A stretch of 64,000 bases of DNA from Edaphobacter dinghuensis (GCF_014640335.1 NZ_BMGT01000002.1:62001-126000); one strand, 5' to 3'. Numbered from the stretch's first letter, positions 15,650-25,347 are shown. Translations and numbers: made by a program. Notes: generated by a model from the sequence alone, not told the origin.

Positions 15650-16213
15650 TCAATAAACAGGGGCTGGACGCCGCGCGGGATTGCCAACGACAGTGGTGCC
15701 AGAGGGAACATCGCGGGTGACTATGCTGCCAGCGCCGATGATGGCGTCGTCGCCGATGGTGACACCGGGAAGGATGATGGCGCCTCCGCCGATCCAAACG
15801 TTGGCGCCGATGCGGACTGGGCGGCCGTTCTCGAGATTGGCGCGGCGGGCTTCGGGAGAACGGGGATGGTCGGCGGCGTAGATCTGGACTGCTGGGCCAA
15901 TCTGGGTCTGGTCTCCGATCTCGATGGAGGTTACGTCGAGCAGAACACAGTTGAAGTTGAGAAAGACTCCGCTGCCCAGGCGGATGTTGTATCCGTAGTC
16001 GCAGAAGAACGGTGGACGGATGACAGAGCCGGGACCACATGCGGCGAGGAGTTGGGCAAGCAGAGGGGTGTGAGTGACGGCGTGGTGAGGTGTGGAGTTG
16101 TATTGGTGGAGCAGGGTAGTAGCGTGGCTGCGGTCAGCGATGAGGATGGGGTCGCCAGCGTCATAGAGTTCGCCAGAGAGCATCTTTTCTTTTTCGGTCT
16201 TCTCCGGTTGCAT
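15650..16213 (-). CDS. Maltose/galactoside O-acetyltransferase family protein
   Basis: 187 residues with the N-terminal Mac domain (KMLSGELYDAGDPIL, then HTPLLAQLLAACG) and a left-handed beta-helix built from hexapeptide repeats (IGDQTQIGPAVQIY, IGANVWIGGGAIILPGVTIGD, IGAGSIVTRDVP). The catalytic His lies in AADHPRSPEAR. It transfers acetyl from acetyl-CoA to sugars; the physiological acceptor is unknown. AAGGAG lies at ideal spacing before ATG 16213. About 150 A/T-rich bases with no gene separate it from the GGDEF gene. Confidence 0.9.
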   Translation of the reverse strand: MQPEKTEKEKMLSGELYDAGDPILIADRSHATTLLHQYNSTPHHAVTHTPLLAQLLAACGPGSVIRPPFFCDYGYNIRLGSGVFLNFNCVLLDVTSIEIGDQTQIGPAVQIYAADHPRSPEARRANLENGRPVRIGANVWIGGGAIILPGVTIGDDAIIGAGSIVTRDVPSGTTVVGNPARRPAPVY

Positions 16214-16288
16214 GGTGTGCTCTCCTTCGGAAATTGTGAAATTGTTACATGAGATGCTTTTGCTCCGGCTCTCAGCATTTTTAGAATT

Positions 16289-18889
16289 TCAGAGGCAGCC
16301 GAGATGGCGGATGCTGTCTTCAAATTTTTGTGTCAGCTCTGCCGGAGTGGAATGCTCATCGACAGGGATGACTTCGCCGAGATGTATCTCCAGTTGGCCG
16401 GAGCGAAGCCATCCGCTCTTTTTCATGCGATCGAGGCCGATGAGAGCGACGGGGAGAATGGGCACGCGCGAGTCCTGTGCCAGCAGGCCGATGCCGGGGC
16501 GGAAGGGGTGCAGCTTTGCATCGGGACTGCGGGTGCCTTCGGGGAAGATGAGGACGGAGTAGCCCTTGTCCATCGCCTCGCCTGCGTGCTCGAAGCTGCG
16601 TTGAAAGCCGCGTAGTCGGGGAAGAGGGAAGACGTTGAAGAGTGCGGTGATGAGCCAGTAGCCTGCGGGGGCGAGGAGGTTGAGGATGGCGCTTGGTTGG
16701 TTTTGACCGTGGCGCAGATCGAAGAGCATCTCGCCGGACATGGCGGTGGCGGTTTGATGGCGCAGACGTGGGGGGAGGGCGTAGAGGAGGAGTGCTCCAT
16801 CGTAGGCTGTGGCGTGGTTGGTGATGATGAGGAGTGGGCCTTGCGGGAGTGGGGTTGGAGGGTGTGTGACTCGCGGGGCTGCGAGTAGCCGAACCAGGGG
16901 GCGCATGATGATTTCGATGAATGCGATGCGAGCGGCTTTGATGGGCCAGGACCAGGGCCAGCGGGGATAGATGTGGCTGGGTGCGGTGAGTTCTGGATTA
17001 GTTACAGAGATGTGTGCGGCAATGGTGGGGGCTTCGTTCGGGAGAGCTGCACTGGGTGGCTTTGCGATGGAGCATGAGGTTTCGCGTTGGATTAACTGAC
17101 GCAGATCGTGGAGCGTGATCGCGTTTGCTACTGCGTCGTCGTTTAGTTCGAGTTGTAATTGCTGCTCCAGTTCGGATTGAAGCTGGACGCGTCCGAGGCT
17201 GTCGAGATGCAGGTCTTCGGAGAGGCGGAGATTGTTGTTTGAGTGAGGGATGGGTTCGCCGGTTACGGTTGCGATTAATTTGAGGAGGATGTCTTCGTCT
17301 CCGCCAGCGGAGGTCGATCTCTGAGATTGTTGATTAAGGATGGTGTGGCATGCCCACTGCGTTACCTCTCTCCGTAAGAGCTTGCCGGTCGAGGTGTAGG
17401 GGAATTGAAGTTGCGGCCACTTGAGCACGCGGCGGATTTGCTGATGGCTGGCGAGTGTGCGGTTTGCGTTGGTGACGGCGGTTTGTAGTTCTTCGTCGCT
17501 GGCGGAGGAGAGTACGACGGCGACTGGCTCTGCGCTGCCTGCGAACTCACAGGGTATGACGACGGAGCCGCGTATGTTGGGCTGTGTGGCCAGCGCGGCT
17601 TCGAGGTCGGCGGGGTGGATGTTCATGCCAGCGGCGGTGACGATGACATCGTTTCTTCTGCCGAGGAAGCGCAGCTCGCCGGAGTTGCTTTCGGCTGCGA
17701 GATCGCCGGTGGCGAGCCACTCGCCTTCGCGGGGATACATTGCGCCGTTTTGCCATGTGGAGGTGGCCAGCATTTCGCCACGCACGAGAATTTCGCCTTC
17801 GCTGCTGAGGCGGATTTCGCGGCCGGGGAGTGCCTTGCCGATGGTTCCGTGGGCTACGCGGAAGGGATGGTTGAGCGTGATGAGCGCGGCGGTCTCGGTC
17901 ATGCCATAGCCCTGGATCAGCGCGAGGCCGAGTTGGTTCCAGAAGCGCTCGAGGTCGGCGGGGAGAGTTGCGCCGCCGGAGATGATGGCCCAGAACTTCC
18001 AACCGAGTGTGCGGTGCACGGAACGGAATTGCCACCAGCGCTTCAACGGAGAGAGGGAGCTGGCTTGCTCCAGTTTTTCGGGAGTGAGATTGAATTGGGA
18101 GAGCAGGTGCGCGCGTAGCAGGTGGAGTACGCGAGGCACGGCGATGAGTACGGAGATGCGTTCGTGATGGATGAGATGGATGGTGCGGCGGGCTTCGAGC
18201 TGGTCTACGAAATGGACTTCGGCGGCGAGGAGTGGCGGTATCCAGAGGCCCATGAACTGGCCGAAGACGTGGCTGAGGGGGAGGGTGTGGAGGAAGCGTA
18301 GAGGATGGACGATGCGCTCGTAGTGGCGGTATTTTGTTATTTCGTCTTCGATGGGTTGGAGGCTGGCGAGTACGTTGCGATGGGTGTGGACGATGCCTTT
18401 GGGGTCGGAGGTTGTGCCTGAGGTGAAGATGATCTGGAAGGGTGTTTGGTTGTTGACGGCGGGGCTGATGGTGAAGTTTGGTTGGGTGGGAAGGTGATTG
18501 GTTAGGGTTGCGAGATGGAGTTGGGGGATGTTTGTTTTCAGTGAGGCGAGGAGGGGTTCGTCGGCGACGATGAGCTTTGGGGCTACGTCGTTTAATATTC
18601 GCTGGGCGAAGGCGGGGATGCCTGCGGCGTCGAGTGGGACGGCGATGACTCCGCGGAGGAGGCAGCCGAAGAATGCGGCGATCCAGTTGGCGGAGTTTGT
18701 GCCCCAGAGAATGATTCGGTCGCCGGGGAGGATGTTGCGGCGGTCGAGTTCGGCGGCGAAACGACCGGCGAGCTGGGCGACTTCGCCGTAGGTAGAGCGA
18801 TAGCTGCGGTTGCCGCGATGGGCCACTACCGCCGTTTGGGCAGCGTGCTGGCGGAACTCGTGCACGAGGCTGGCCAGATGGGCGCGCAC
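16289..18889 (-). CDS. Three-domain fusion: AMP-forming acyl ligase, acyl carrier protein, PlsC acyltransferase
   Basis: 866 residues. Residues 1-510 are an adenylate-forming ligase (IIFTSGTTSDPKG, QGYGMTETAALI, ATGDLA, FLGRRNDVIVTAAGMNI). Residues about 535-610 are a carrier domain with DLHLDSLGR, whose Ser takes phosphopantetheine. Residues about 660-866 are an LPLAT domain (NHATAYD, IFPEGTRS). The ligase could activate a free fatty acid, load it on the built-in carrier, and the last domain move it to a lysolipid, much as Aas recycles lysophosphatidylethanolamine in enterobacteria, but with an internal ACP. The route is inferred from domain order. The only usable start is GTG at 18889, with a weak SD. 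Confidence 0.88.
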   Translation of the reverse strand: MRAHLASLVHEFRQHAAQTAVVAHRGNRSYRSTYGEVAQLAGRFAAELDRRNILPGDRIILWGTNSANWIAAFFGCLLRGVIAVPLDAAGIPAFAQRILNDVAPKLIVADEPLLASLKTNIPQLHLATLTNHLPTQPNFTISPAVNNQTPFQIIFTSGTTSDPKGIVHTHRNVLASLQPIEDEITKYRHYERIVHPLRFLHTLPLSHVFGQFMGLWIPPLLAAEVHFVDQLEARRTIHLIHHERISVLIAVPRVLHLLRAHLLSQFNLTPEKLEQASSLSPLKRWWQFRSVHRTLGWKFWAIISGGATLPADLERFWNQLGLALIQGYGMTETAALITLNHPFRVAHGTIGKALPGREIRLSSEGEILVRGEMLATSTWQNGAMYPREGEWLATGDLAAESNSGELRFLGRRNDVIVTAAGMNIHPADLEAALATQPNIRGSVVIPCEFAGSAEPVAVVLSSASDEELQTAVTNANRTLASHQQIRRVLKWPQLQFPYTSTGKLLRREVTQWACHTILNQQSQRSTSAGGDEDILLKLIATVTGEPIPHSNNNLRLSEDLHLDSLGRVQLQSELEQQLQLELNDDAVANAITLHDLRQLIQRETSCSIAKPPSAALPNEAPTIAAHISVTNPELTAPSHIYPRWPWSWPIKAARIAFIEIIMRPLVRLLAAPRVTHPPTPLPQGPLLIITNHATAYDGALLLYALPPRLRHQTATAMSGEMLFDLRHGQNQPSAILNLLAPAGYWLITALFNVFPLPRLRGFQRSFEHAGEAMDKGYSVLIFPEGTRSPDAKLHPFRPGIGLLAQDSRVPILPVALIGLDRMKKSGWLRSGQLEIHLGEVIPVDEHSTPAELTQKFEDSIRHLGCL

Positions 18890-19117
18890 GGTTTCATCAT
18901 AGATCGACGGCAGACGCGCTATGTTTTCCAGGCAGCGCTTTCGTAGTTAATTTTTTATCGAGACAGCGCGACGTTCTGGCTAAAGAAAGCATCTCAGGAT
19001 AAACACCAACGCTTCCTGACCCATTTGCGAGATGACCTGCCTGATCAATCTATGAAAAAGGGCGGCATGTTGAGGCGGCCTTTCATGTAGCCGAAGTTTA
19101 GATAGATCGGAGACGCG

Positions 19118-20371
19118 ATGACCCTGTTGCTGGTGCAGATGACGATCGTATTGCTGACCGCGCTTCTTTGCGGATGGCTCGCGCGCAAGCTTGGCCAGGC
19201 GCGTGTGATCGGCGAGATTCTGGGTGGCATCCTGATTGGGCCTTCGGTGTTTGGCCGCATCGCGCCGCACAGCTGGGCGGCATTATTTCCTCAAAGCTCG
19301 TTTGGTTCGTTCGAGATATTGAGCACGATTGGGCTGATTCTTTTTCTCTTTCTGATTGGAAGTGAGCTTGACTATGAGCATCTGCGCCAGCAGAAGGGAA
19401 CGGCCACGCTTGCGAGCGGGATGAGTATTTTGTTTCCGTTCATCATGGCGACGATTGTGGCTCATTCGCTGCGCATTCGGTTTGCGCCGGATGGGATCGG
19501 CCGCATTCCGTTTGTTCTTTTTCTCGGCATCTCGATGAGTATTACGGCATTTCCGGTGCTGGCGCGGATACTGGAGGAGAGAGGGTTGCAATCGACGCCG
19601 TTGGGGACGACGGCATTGATGTGCGCGGCGGTGGATGATGTATGCGCGTGGATGCTGCTTGCGATTGCACTGACGCTGCTTCCTCATAGCGAGCACTCGA
19701 TGGGGTTGCACTACAGGTTTCTGCTTTTGTGCGGATATCTTGTCGTGATGCTGGGCGTCATTCGTCCGCTGGGAAACTGGTTCGTCAGGCGCAAGGACAG
19801 CATTGGATTCTCTTATGAGCTTCTGGGGATTATCGTCGCCGTCGTTCTTTGCTCGGCTGCGGCGACGGAGGCGATTGGGGTGCATCCGCTGTTTGGCGCG
19901 TTTCTGGCCGGTGTTTGCTTTCCTCGGATTAAGAGCTGGCAGGTTGCAATTAGAACGCGGGTGGACACAATTGTATCGGTGTTGCTGCTGCCGCTATTTT
20001 TTGCGCTGACGGGGATGCGGACTCGGTTGGATTTGCTTACGGGAAATAACATCTGGTTCTGGATGGGGGTTGTTCTGGTTGTTGCTGTTGCGGGAAAGAT
20101 GGGTGGCGCAGTGCTTGCGGCGCGGTGGACCGGGCAGTCGTGGCAGAACGCTGTGGCTTTAGGAGCCTTGCTTAATACGCGTGGGCTGGTGGAGTTGATT
20201 GTGTTGAATATTGCTTATAACGCGCATGTGTTTTCGCCGACTCTGTTTACGATGCTGGTTGTTATGGCGTTGATTACGACGATGCTTACGACGCCGGTGC
20301 TCAATCTGCTTGGTATTGAAGACCGCGGACAGAAGGGCCAGGACCTTGCCGTTTTGGCTACTGCCGATTAG
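19118..20371 (+). CDS. CPA2-family cation/proton antiporter
   Basis: 417 residues, about 12 hydrophobic helices, typical of the CPA2 (KefB/NapA-like) membrane module without a C-terminal nucleotide-binding domain. Marks are LGQARVIGEILGGILIGPSVFG near residue 25, FLFLIGSELDYE, SMSITAFPVLARIL, the ion-site pair in ALMCAAVDDVCAW, and HPLFGAFLAGVCFPR. It exchanges Na+ or K+ for H+ across the inner membrane; the ion cannot be told here. GGAG lies eight bases before ATG 19118. It diverges from the ligase fusion gene. Confidence 0.88.
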   Translation: MTLLLVQMTIVLLTALLCGWLARKLGQARVIGEILGGILIGPSVFGRIAPHSWAALFPQSSFGSFEILSTIGLILFLFLIGSELDYEHLRQQKGTATLASGMSILFPFIMATIVAHSLRIRFAPDGIGRIPFVLFLGISMSITAFPVLARILEERGLQSTPLGTTALMCAAVDDVCAWMLLAIALTLLPHSEHSMGLHYRFLLLCGYLVVMLGVIRPLGNWFVRRKDSIGFSYELLGIIVAVVLCSAAATEAIGVHPLFGAFLAGVCFPRIKSWQVAIRTRVDTIVSVLLLPLFFALTGMRTRLDLLTGNNIWFWMGVVLVVAVAGKMGGAVLAARWTGQSWQNAVALGALLNTRGLVELIVLNIAYNAHVFSPTLFTMLVVMALITTMLTTPVLNLLGIEDRGQKGQDLAVLATAD

Positions 20372-20408
20372 GGGGTTGGGCTCTTTAGGAGATTTGGACA
20401 GTGCGAGA

Positions 20409-20474
20409 CAACCGCAGGTCCTTCGACTGCGCCTCACGCGATGAAGCTGCGTGAGGCTTCGCTCAGGATGACAA
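20409..20474 (+). repeat. Dispersed repeat element, variant C, copy 1
   Basis: ACCGCAGGTCCTTCGACT is followed by a stem CCTCACGC (20432-20439) pairing with GCGTGAGG (20449-20456), then CTTCGCTCAGGATGACAA. Compared with copy 2 at 39358-39420 the stem differs by a compensated base pair. Confidence 0.8.
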
Positions 20475-20486
20475 CTTTTATTTTGG

Positions 20487-21857
20487 TTATTGTGTGATGA
20501 TTTCGCGGATGAGTGGTTGGGGCTTTGGTGGGGTTGTGGAGATTTGTAACGTTTGCTGGAGCATATGTTCGGGCTCGTTGAGGAGTGATTCGTCTTCGGC
20601 GAAGAGGGTGACGAGGGGTTGGCCTTTTTCTAACTTGTCGCCTAGCTTGGCGTGCATCTCGATGCCTGCGTGGGCGCTGACGGGGTCGCCGGGTTTGGCG
20701 CGGCCTGCGCCTAATCGTTGAACGGCCCAGCCTACTTGTTTGCAGTCCATGCTGCTGAGGTAGCCGTCTTTGGACGCGGTGAGAGTGCGCGTGGCGGTGG
20801 GTTTGTGGAAGGCTGCGGGGTCTTTGAAGATGGCGGTGTCGCCGTGCTGGGCTGCGATGATCTTTAGCCATGCCTTGTAGGCTTCGCCGCTGGTGAGGAT
20901 TTCGTCGGAGAGCTTTGCGCCCGCTTCGGGAGTGGCGGCGCGGCCTGCGAGGTGGAGCATCCAGCCGGAGAGGATGTTGGAGAGTTCGATGAGGTCAGCG
21001 GACATGGGGTGACGTTTGCCCTGCATGATGTCGACGCACTCCCATACTTCGACCCAGTTGCCGGAGAAGCGGCCGAGTGGCTCGTCCATTGAGGTGAGGA
21101 GGGCGGCGGTGCGGGTGCCGGAGGCTTCGCCGGTGCGGACCATGAGCTCGGCGAGGAACTTCGATTTTTCGTAGGTGGGCATGAAGGCTCCGCTGCCTAC
21201 TTTGACGTCGAGGACGAGGGCGTTGAGGCTCTCGGCGAGCTTCTTGCTCATGATGCTGGCGCAGATGAGGAAGGGAGATTCGACGGTGCCGGTGTGGTCT
21301 CTGAGCGCATACAAGATGCGGTCGGCGGGGACTATGCGCGGGGTTTGGCCGATGAGGGCGGCTCCGCACTCTTTTAATACAGCCGCTAATTGCTGGAGGT
21401 TGAGCTGGGTGTCGAAGCCGGGGATGGTTTCGAGCTTATCTAGCGTGCCGCCGGTGTGGCCTAGGGAGCGGCCGCTGATCATGGGGACGCAGATGCCGGG
21501 GGCTCCGGCGGGCGTGGGTTTCGAGAGACCGGCGGCGGCGAGGATGGGGGCGATGAGGAGGGAGGTCTTGTCGCCGACGCCGCCGGTGGAGTGCTTGTCG
21601 ATGGTGAAGGTGTGGAGGGGCGTGGCGTCGAAGACTTCGCCGGAGAAGCGCATAGCGGTGGTGAGCGTGGCGAGCTCGCGGGTGTCGAGGCCGCGCTGGA
21701 AGATGGCCATGAGGAGGCTGGCGATTTGCGCGTCGGTGACGAGTTGTTTTTCTGGCGTGCGGTCTACGAGGTCGCGGATGAAGGATTGGATCTCGGCGTC
21801 GGTGAGGGCGAGGCCGTCGCGCTTGTGGAGGATGACGTCGATGGGATGGATGGGCAT
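20487..21857 (-). CDS. deoA: Thymidine / pyrimidine-nucleoside phosphorylase
   Basis: 456 residues. It cleaves thymidine or uridine with phosphate to base and (deoxy)ribose 1-phosphate. The family signature region is complete: IDKHSTGGVGDKTSLLIAP, then APGICVPMISGRSLGHTGGT and KLAESLNALVLDVKVGSGAF. The C-terminal domain with DGYLSSMDCKQVGWAVQRLGAGR is also present, so length and domains are normal. It lies on the same strand as the cytidine deaminase gene upstream, separated by about 300 bases of repeats, and the two act in successive steps of pyrimidine nucleoside salvage. No strong SD is visible. Confidence 0.95.
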   Translation of the reverse strand: MPIHPIDVILHKRDGLALTDAEIQSFIRDLVDRTPEKQLVTDAQIASLLMAIFQRGLDTRELATLTTAMRFSGEVFDATPLHTFTIDKHSTGGVGDKTSLLIAPILAAAGLSKPTPAGAPGICVPMISGRSLGHTGGTLDKLETIPGFDTQLNLQQLAAVLKECGAALIGQTPRIVPADRILYALRDHTGTVESPFLICASIMSKKLAESLNALVLDVKVGSGAFMPTYEKSKFLAELMVRTGEASGTRTAALLTSMDEPLGRFSGNWVEVWECVDIMQGKRHPMSADLIELSNILSGWMLHLAGRAATPEAGAKLSDEILTSGEAYKAWLKIIAAQHGDTAIFKDPAAFHKPTATRTLTASKDGYLSSMDCKQVGWAVQRLGAGRAKPGDPVSAHAGIEMHAKLGDKLEKGQPLVTLFAEDESLLNEPEHMLQQTLQISTTPPKPQPLIREIITQ

Positions 21858-22152
21858 AGCTTGGTCTATTAAAGCAGGGTTGGGGGAGTCGACGGCAATG
21901 GTTTTGTCGTTACGGCTTCGCCTTCACTCCGGCCTTCGGCAGAGCGGAGGCCGCTTCGCGGCGGTTGGATGAGACGCGAGGCTGAAGCCTCGCTGTACCT
22001 GGAAGCAAAGGCAGGAACAGATGCAAAGGCAAATGCAACTACAACGGCAAGTGCGAAATACAGGGGTCTCTCCGCTGCGGCGGCAAAAGCGCCGCCTTCG
22101 GTCGAGATGACGTGCTTTTTGGAGGTGATGATGATTTCTTAATTTTTCCGGG
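21858..22152. repeat. Repeat-filled intergenic region
   Basis: It holds a perfect hairpin GCGAGGCT (21976-21983) with AGCCTCGC (21986-21993), a CAACNGCAA-rich lead-in, and a variant A element at 22054-22115. No gene is visible. Confidence 0.7.
22054..22115 (+). repeat. Dispersed repeat element, variant A, copy 3
   Basis: The same fixed ends as copies 1 and 2, with a core stem GGCGGC/GCCGCC around an A-rich loop. The core differs from copy 1 in sequence but again forms a hairpin. Confidence 0.8.
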
Positions 22153-22581
22153 CTATTGATTGAGTGCGAAGGCGGCGGGGAGGAGGTCGGTGATGGTGAG
22201 CTGGTCGAAGGTTCCATCTTGTTTGGGGAAGATGATGATGGTGCCTGGTGTGCTGAATTCGAGGATGGTTTGGCGGCAGGCTCCGCAGGGTTGGCTGGCG
22301 GCGTTGTTGAGGTTGGTGACGGCGATGGCGTGGATGCGGATAGCCGGGCCGTGGAGGCTGACGGCGGAGGTGATGGCGTTCTGCTCGGCGCAGGTGGTGA
22401 GGCGGTAGGAGGCGTTTTCTACGTTGCAGCCGGTGATGATGGAGCCGTCTTCGAGGAGAACGGCTGCGCCTACGCGGAAGTGGCTGTAGGGGGCGTAGGC
22501 GTTTTGGGCGGCTGCGGCGGCCTTTTGCTGGAGCTGCTCGATCAGGGGCGTGGTGAGGTCGGTGGCAGGGTTCGACGGCAT
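22153..22581 (-). CDS. cdd: Cytidine deaminase
   Basis: 142 residues, homotetrameric type. It deaminates cytidine and deoxycytidine to uridines. The zinc and catalytic motifs are complete: CNVENASYRLTTCAEQNA (Cys ligand plus catalytic Glu) and QPCGACRQ (the two other Cys ligands). PYSHFRVGAAVL near the start is also typical. ATG at 22581 fits the family N-terminus; a TTG further upstream at 22617 would add a hydrophobic extension without an SD. It is divergent from the chemosensory operon and upstream of deoA on the same strand. Confidence 0.93.
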   Translation of the reverse strand: MPSNPATDLTTPLIEQLQQKAAAAAQNAYAPYSHFRVGAAVLLEDGSIITGCNVENASYRLTTCAEQNAITSAVSLHGPAIRIHAIAVTNLNNAASQPCGACRQTILEFSTPGTIIIFPKQDGTFDQLTITDLLPAAFALNQ

Positions 22582-22663
22582 GATTGTGAGGCTAATGGGT
22601 GGTATCAAGATAGGCAAGTGAGAGGGGGCTAATGATTAAGTTTTATCTTCCGATAAATAGTTT

Positions 22664-24805
22664 GTGGATGACCTGACCAAAGAATTTATCGCAGAGAGCC
22701 AGGAAGGTCTGGACCGGATGGAACGGTGCCTGACTGAGCTTGAGGTGCGGCCTGACGACGGGGAGCTGGTGGGAGATATCTTCCGCTCGGTGCATACGAT
22801 CAAAGGGACGACGGGGTTTCTGGGCTTTGACCGGCTGGAGAAGCTGGCGCATACCGGCGAGCATCTGCTGGGCTCGCTGCGGGACGGCAAGCTGGCGGTG
22901 ACTTCGGAGCTGATTAGCGGTCTGCTGAGTCTGTTGGATGGCTTGCGCGCTATTCTCGCTTTGATTGAAGAGACGGGCGGTGAGGGAACTCGCGCGGACG
23001 ATGAAGACAGCGAGTTGATCGCAGAGCTTACGGCGCTGAATGGGGCTGCTCCGCCGCCAGTAGAGGCAGAACTGCGTGAAGAGGTTGAGGTTCATGCAGC
23101 GGCAGTGCCTGCTGCGGGTGCGGCTACGGCGGCGGCGATGGGGGGTGGCGATAAGACGCTGCGCATCGATGTCGATGTGTTGAACCGCATGATGAATCTG
23201 GTGGGCGAACTGGTGTTGACGCGCAACCAGATGTTGCAGAGCAATACGGAGGCTGCGAATTTTCCTGAGCTGGCGCGGCGTTTGGACAGCGTGACGGCGG
23301 ACCTGCGCGAGACGGTGATGCAGGCGCGGATGCAGCCGGTGGGAAATCTGTTTGGCAAGTTTCCGCGATTGGTACGTGATCTGGCGCGGACCTGCGGACG
23401 CGAGGTGAGGATCGAGTTCAGTGGGCAGGAGACGGGGCTCGATAAGAGTTTGCTGGAGGCGATTAAAGATCCGCTGACCCATGCGGTGAGGAACTCTGTC
23501 GATCACGGAATTGAAGCGCCGCATGTTCGCGTGCTGGCGGGCAAACCTGCCGAGGGATGCGTGAAGCTGCGCGCGTTTCATCAGGGCGGCTCGGTGGTGA
23601 TCGAGGTTGCGGATGATGGCGCGGGCATTGGCATTGAGCGTGTGCTGGCCAAGGCGGTCGAGCGCAACCTGGTGACGGCGGAGCAGGCTGCGGGGATGTC
23701 GGAGCGAGAGGCGCTGCAGCTTATTTTTCTGCCGGGCTTTTCGACGGCGGCGGCGGTGACGAATGTTTCGGGGCGCGGCGTGGGCATGGATGTGGTCCGC
23801 GCGAATGTCGAGAAGGTGGGCGGCAGCGTCGAAGTGGAATCGAAGATGGGGCAGGGAACGACGCTGCGGCTGCGGGTTCCGTTGACGCTGGCGATTGTTC
23901 CTGCACTGGTGGTGCGAAGCGGTGGTCAGAGCTTTGCGCTGCCGCAGACGGCGTTGGTGGAGTTGGTGTATGTGCCGAAGCGCGAGGCGCAGAAGGCGGT
24001 CGAAAAGATTGGCGCGGCAGAGCTTTACAGGCTTCGCGAACGATTGCTGCCGATGGTTTGGCTGGATAGGCTGCTGGCGCTGGAGACACAGTGCACGGAT
24101 GAGGCGCATGGATTTTATCTGGCGGTTTTGGAGGCTGAGGGCTGCCGCTATGGATTAGTCGTGGACGATCTGCTGGCTCCGGAAGAGATTGTGGTAAAGC
24201 CGCTGTCGTCGGTGCTGCGCGAGATCGGTTTGTTTTCGGGAGCGACGGTGCTGGGCAATGGGGCGCTGGCACTGATTCTTGATATCGCGGCTACGGCTGC
24301 ACGTGCCGGGGTGAAGCCGATGGAGGAAGAGGTGGAAGAGGTTGGCGCCGCGGAGGCGACGACTGCCGATGCTTCCGATGTCTCCTTCATGGTCTTTGAA
24401 GATCGCGTGAAGGAGAGGACTGCGCTGCCGCTGGATGTCGTGGAGAGAATTGAGAGCGTGCCGCTGACTCAAATTGAGTATGCAGGTGGGCGGCCTCTGT
24501 TGCAGTATCGTGGCGACCTGTTGCCTTTGCGCGATGACGGCAACGTGCTGGCGGAGATGGAAGCTGGCGAACAGACGGGCGATGAGGCTTTGGTGACGGT
24601 GTTGATCTGTGCCAATGCGGGCGCGGGCGGAAGACACCGGATTGGCATGGTGGTGCGACGGGTGCTGGATGTTTCGACGGGCAAGATGCTGGAGAAAGAT
24701 GCGGCGACGGATGGCATGGAGCTGGCGTTGGTGAAGGAGAAGCTGACGATGGTGCATCACCAGTTCGGCGCGGGTGCGGTGACGGCCTGGAAGGAGGTTG
24801 CGTGA
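22664..24805 (+). CDS. cheA: Chemotaxis-type histidine kinase CheA
   Basis: 713 residues. HPt domain 1-105 with phospho-His44 in FRSVHTIKGTTGF; a low-complexity linker (about 105-165) stands where P2 would be, so no CheY-docking domain is evident. Dimerisation domain from DKTLRIDVDVLNRMM; ATPase boxes HAVRNSVDHG (N), VADDGAGIG (G1), FLPGFSTA (F) and GRGVGMDVV (G2). A CheW-like domain covers about 410-550 and a second, diverged one about 590-705. GTG at 22664 starts the protein. Its stop overlaps the cheW start (GTGA). It should phosphorylate the CheY and CheB proteins encoded next. Confidence 0.93.
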   Translation: MDDLTKEFIAESQEGLDRMERCLTELEVRPDDGELVGDIFRSVHTIKGTTGFLGFDRLEKLAHTGEHLLGSLRDGKLAVTSELISGLLSLLDGLRAILALIEETGGEGTRADDEDSELIAELTALNGAAPPPVEAELREEVEVHAAAVPAAGAATAAAMGGGDKTLRIDVDVLNRMMNLVGELVLTRNQMLQSNTEAANFPELARRLDSVTADLRETVMQARMQPVGNLFGKFPRLVRDLARTCGREVRIEFSGQETGLDKSLLEAIKDPLTHAVRNSVDHGIEAPHVRVLAGKPAEGCVKLRAFHQGGSVVIEVADDGAGIGIERVLAKAVERNLVTAEQAAGMSEREALQLIFLPGFSTAAAVTNVSGRGVGMDVVRANVEKVGGSVEVESKMGQGTTLRLRVPLTLAIVPALVVRSGGQSFALPQTALVELVYVPKREAQKAVEKIGAAELYRLRERLLPMVWLDRLLALETQCTDEAHGFYLAVLEAEGCRYGLVVDDLLAPEEIVVKPLSSVLREIGLFSGATVLGNGALALILDIAATAARAGVKPMEEEVEEVGAAEATTADASDVSFMVFEDRVKERTALPLDVVERIESVPLTQIEYAGGRPLLQYRGDLLPLRDDGNVLAEMEAGEQTGDEALVTVLICANAGAGGRHRIGMVVRRVLDVSTGKMLEKDAATDGMELALVKEKLTMVHHQFGAGAVTAWKEVA

Positions 24806-25347
24806 AGATTGCCAGTGGAAGCGCGATGGACGCTATGGACGGGATGCAGGATGAGAATGATGCGGTGTCGCTGTGCTCGCTGTTCTCGGGGAGCGAGAGT
24901 TTTGGAATCGATACCAGAAAGATTCGCGAGGTATTAGGCAAGCGTGATTTGCAGCGGGTGCCGATGGCTCCGGCGTATATCGGAGGTGTGGTTCCGTACC
25001 GCGGCGAGGTGTTGACTACGGTGAACCTTCGCGCTCTGTTGGGAATGGGAGAGAACGGCGCAGCGAGTTGCGTGTTGGTGTTGGAAGACGATGAGGTTGC
25101 AGAACGATTTGGTTTGATGGTGGATGAGGTGGGCGGCGTGGTGACGGTGAACCGTCGCATGCTGGAGACGAATCCGTGCACGTTGGAGGCAAGAGGAAAG
25201 TGGCTGTTCGACGGAGCATACAAGATGCAGACGGGATTGATGGTGCAGCTTGATCCGGCAAAGTTGCGGCCATCGCGGTTGGCGGAGACGGGACTGTTCA
25301 AACAAGGTGGTACGGGGGCCATGGATGCGAGCACTGATAGTCGATGA
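24802..25347 (+). CDS. cheW: CheW-type coupling protein
   Basis: 181 residues. The CheW fold is seen in FGIDTRKIREVLGKRDLQRVP, IGGVVPYRGEVLTTVNLRALLG, CVLVLEDDEVAERFGLMVDEV. CheW links chemoreceptors to CheA. The GTG start overlaps the cheA stop by four bases and its end overlaps cheY by 23 bases. The 20-residue N-terminal extension (SGSAMDAMDGMQDENDAVSL) and the C-terminal tail are longer than in minimal CheW proteins. Confidence 0.88.
   Translation: MKIASGSAMDAMDGMQDENDAVSLCSLFSGSESFGIDTRKIREVLGKRDLQRVPMAPAYIGGVVPYRGEVLTTVNLRALLGMGENGAASCVLVLEDDEVAERFGLMVDEVGGVVTVNRRMLETNPCTLEARGKWLFDGAYKMQTGLMVQLDPAKLRPSRLAETGLFKQGGTGAMDASTDSR

Noticed and set aside
22643..24109. Minus-strand frame opposite cheA
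   Set aside because: Low-complexity Arg/His/Gln composition without motifs; cheA is unambiguous on the other strand.
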